DNA of 64,000 nucleotides from Tunturiibacter empetritectus. GTDB taxonomy: Bacteria > Acidobacteriota > Terriglobia > Terriglobales > Acidobacteriaceae. The notes under the pieces are model-generated. The model was not told where the DNA came from. It saw only the letters and a program-made list of their open reading frames with translations, and searched no databases. The DNA lies in contig NZ_JACCCU010000001.1 in the NCBI RefSeq assembly GCF_013410875.1, positions 2,480,001 to 2,544,000 of the forward strand, read 5' to 3'. Below are positions 62,663 through 64,000 of the stretch, one piece after another. The number at the start of each line of letters is the position of its first letter. Within the stretch, counting starts at the first letter, position 1. Both the position numbers and the translations under genes were made by a program.

Positions 62663-64000
62663 ATGCTTCACACCAGCCAGAAGGGACCAACTCCCATCAC
62701 TCCCACCCATCGCCGCTCCGCACTACTCAGAACGATAACCCTTCTGGCCTTATTCCTCACGGCAATTCCCGCCGTTCCCTACTCCGTCCAGACCCACCAG
62801 GAGCTCATCGATCTCGCCTGGAAGCAGTCCATCCGCCCGCTCCTGCTCAAAAAATTTCCTACCCTCACCGAAGCCCAGCTGCAGGAGGCACACGCCTACG
62901 CCTACGGCGGCAGCGCCATTCAGGACTTCGGCTACTACCCCTTCGGCAACGCCTTCTTCTCCGACCTCACCCACTATGTTCGCTCCGGCGACTTCGTTCT
63001 CTCTCTTCTCCATAACGCCCACACCCCCGACGAACTGGCCTTCGCCATCGGCTCGCTCTCCCACTACATCGGCGACAACCTGGGGCACAAATACGCCGTC
63101 AACCAGTCCGTTCCCGTCGAGTTCCCCAAGCTCGAACAGAGATACGGAGCCTCGGTCAACTACGCTCAGGATCCCCACGCCCACGTTCAGACCGAGTTCG
63201 CCTTCGACATCAACCAACTCAGCAAGAGGCGCTTCGCACCCTCCGCCTACACCCGCTTCGTCGGCCTCGAAGTCCCTATCGTCCTGCTTCGCAAAGCGTT
63301 TTTCGAGACCTACGGCCTTCGCCTTCCCGACATCATCGGCACCAAAGACACCTCCATCCGCGTCTATCGCTTCGCCGTCCGCCGCTTCCTTCCCGACATC
63401 GCCCGCGCCGAGACCATCCTTCACAAAAAGAACTTCCCCACCGACACCCCCAGTCCCGATCTCGACGCCTTGGCAACCGACCTCCGCCAGGCCTCGGCCG
63501 ACAACAACTGGGAAGCCTACCGCAAAAAACCCGGCGTCCGCAGCCACCTCTTCGCAGGCTTCATCTACATCCTGCCCAAGGTCGGCTTCCTCAAGCTGCT
63601 CGCCATCAAAGGCCCCACCGAGCAGACCGAAGACCTCTACATCAAGAGCGTCAACCGCTCCATCAAGGCCATGCGCCTAGTCCTGACCAACTACGACACC
63701 ATCGACCGTTACATCGCCAATCGCGATCTCGATACCGGCGACGTCGTTCGACCCGGCGGCTACCGCCTCACCGATAGGACTTACGCCGAGCTCCTCACAA
63801 CCATCACCAAAAAGCCCGAAAACGTGGTCCCCTTCCAGCTCAAGCACGACCTCATCGCCTACTACGCCGACCCGAACTCTCCCATCGAGACAAAAAAAGA
63901 TCCGAAGCAGTGGGCCCAGGTCCAGACCAATCTGCAAACCCTGGCCTCCATGAAGACCATCGGCGCCCTTGACCCCGTTCCCGATGGCATCCTCGATGCT
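62663..64000 (+). CDS. Zinc-dependent phospholipase C-like secreted protein (truncated by window)
   Basis: An open frame of 446 codons runs from the ATG at 62663 to the window edge without a stop. Signal peptide: basic N-terminus, then TITLLALFLTAIPAVPYS near 28-45. The following THQELIDLAWKQSIRPLLL, GGSAIQDFGYYPFGN, and SLSHYIGDNLGHKYAVNQ carry the His/Asp pattern of the Zn_dep_PLPC (PF00882-type) family, in which these residues bind three zincs and hydrolyse phospholipid head groups. The family's DxHxE-like later residues fit DPHAHVQTEF. Much longer than classical PLCs; the C-terminal part (from about 250) is unknown. Residues 1-30 of the reading frame are Thr/Pro-rich. Confidence 0.82.
   Translation, partial: MLHTSQKGPTPITPTHRRSALLRTITLLALFLTAIPAVPYSVQTHQELIDLAWKQSIRPLLLKKFPTLTEAQLQEAHAYAYGGSAIQDFGYYPFGNAFFSDLTHYVRSGDFVLSLLHNAHTPDELAFAIGSLSHYIGDNLGHKYAVNQSVPVEFPKLEQRYGASVNYAQDPHAHVQTEFAFDINQLSKRRFAPSAYTRFVGLEVPIVLLRKAFFETYGLRLPDIIGTKDTSIRVYRFAVRRFLPDIARAETILHKKNFPTDTPSPDLDALATDLRQASADNNWEAYRKKPGVRSHLFAGFIYILPKVGFLKLLAIKGPTEQTEDLYIKSVNRSIKAMRLVLTNYDTIDRYIANRDLDTGDVVRPGGYRLTDRTYAELLTTITKKPENVVPFQLKHDLIAYYADPNSPIETKKDPKQWAQVQTNLQTLASMKTIGALDPVPDGILDA

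Overview
The window looks like chromosomal DNA of an acidobacterium, class Terriglobia (Acidobacteriaceae; Granulicella, Edaphobacter and Terriglobus are the kind of genera I have in mind). This is inference from gene content: a membrane-bound HTH/TolB-like/TPR regulator of the type common there, a PEP-CTERM protein, the futalosine menaquinone gene mqnE, the bacillithiol gene bshA, scattered central-metabolism genes on both strands, and many secreted proteins without recognisable domains. I found no rRNA, tRNA, CRISPR array, insertion sequence or phage gene.

Layout. 1-6.2 kb: a truncated gene (possibly phenylalanine hydroxylase), secreted proteins, an HTH-TPR membrane regulator, then a PilZ gene followed by a LuxR-type regulator with a degenerate receiver. 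6.3-14.6 kb: an ATP-grasp-like protein, an ArnT/GT39-like membrane glycosyltransferase, a very large GH18-NodB-GT2 polysaccharide enzyme, and a proline/glutamate-pathway aldehyde dehydrogenase. 14.8-20.3 kb: a second LuxR regulator with a degenerate receiver, divergent from a receiver/thioredoxin-reductase-like fusion plus a cyclic-nucleotide-domain histidine kinase; then a lipoprotein and a VOC protein. 20.4-27 kb: GH3 glucosidase, ChbG/YdjC deacetylase, bshA, a LytS-type kinase and ribA. 27-33 kb, mostly minus strand: a DUF3179 membrane protein, DUF1203 and DinB genes, an osmoprotectant-type ABC transporter operon with an acetyltransferase inside it, and a P-loop kinase.

33-45.5 kb: glycolysis (gap, pgk, tpiA) interleaved with a flavin-type oxidoreductase, RidA and a membrane protein; then signal peptidase lepB, murQ, a three-gene sortase operon and murA. 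45.5-55 kb: RimI-like acetyltransferase, a LacI regulator overlapping a sugar-type MFS transporter, a 29-residue membrane peptide, a PEP-CTERM protein, mqnE, an Asp-box propeller and an OmpA-like protein with Ig/PKD-like repeats. 55-64 kb: a solitary nuoB, glnD, glnB/glnK and amtB (nitrogen sensing and ammonium uptake), a cupin, gmhA, a TlpA-like thioredoxin, and a truncated zinc-dependent phospholipase C-like gene running off the end.

The most interesting items are: (1) a sortase next to its probable substrate, which ends in LPHTAS, a hydrophobic stretch and basic residues, with a third membrane-anchored gene downstream; (2) the receiver/thioredoxin-reductase-like fusion that lacks the redox CxxC pair, coupled to a kinase and lying beside a regulator whose receiver has lost its phospho-acceptor; (3) the single-chain glycoside hydrolase/deacetylase/glycosyltransferase; (4) an A-rich CACCACA-repeat tract before ridA; (5) several genes with a -10-like hexamer right at the start codon and no ribosome site, suggesting leaderless mRNAs.
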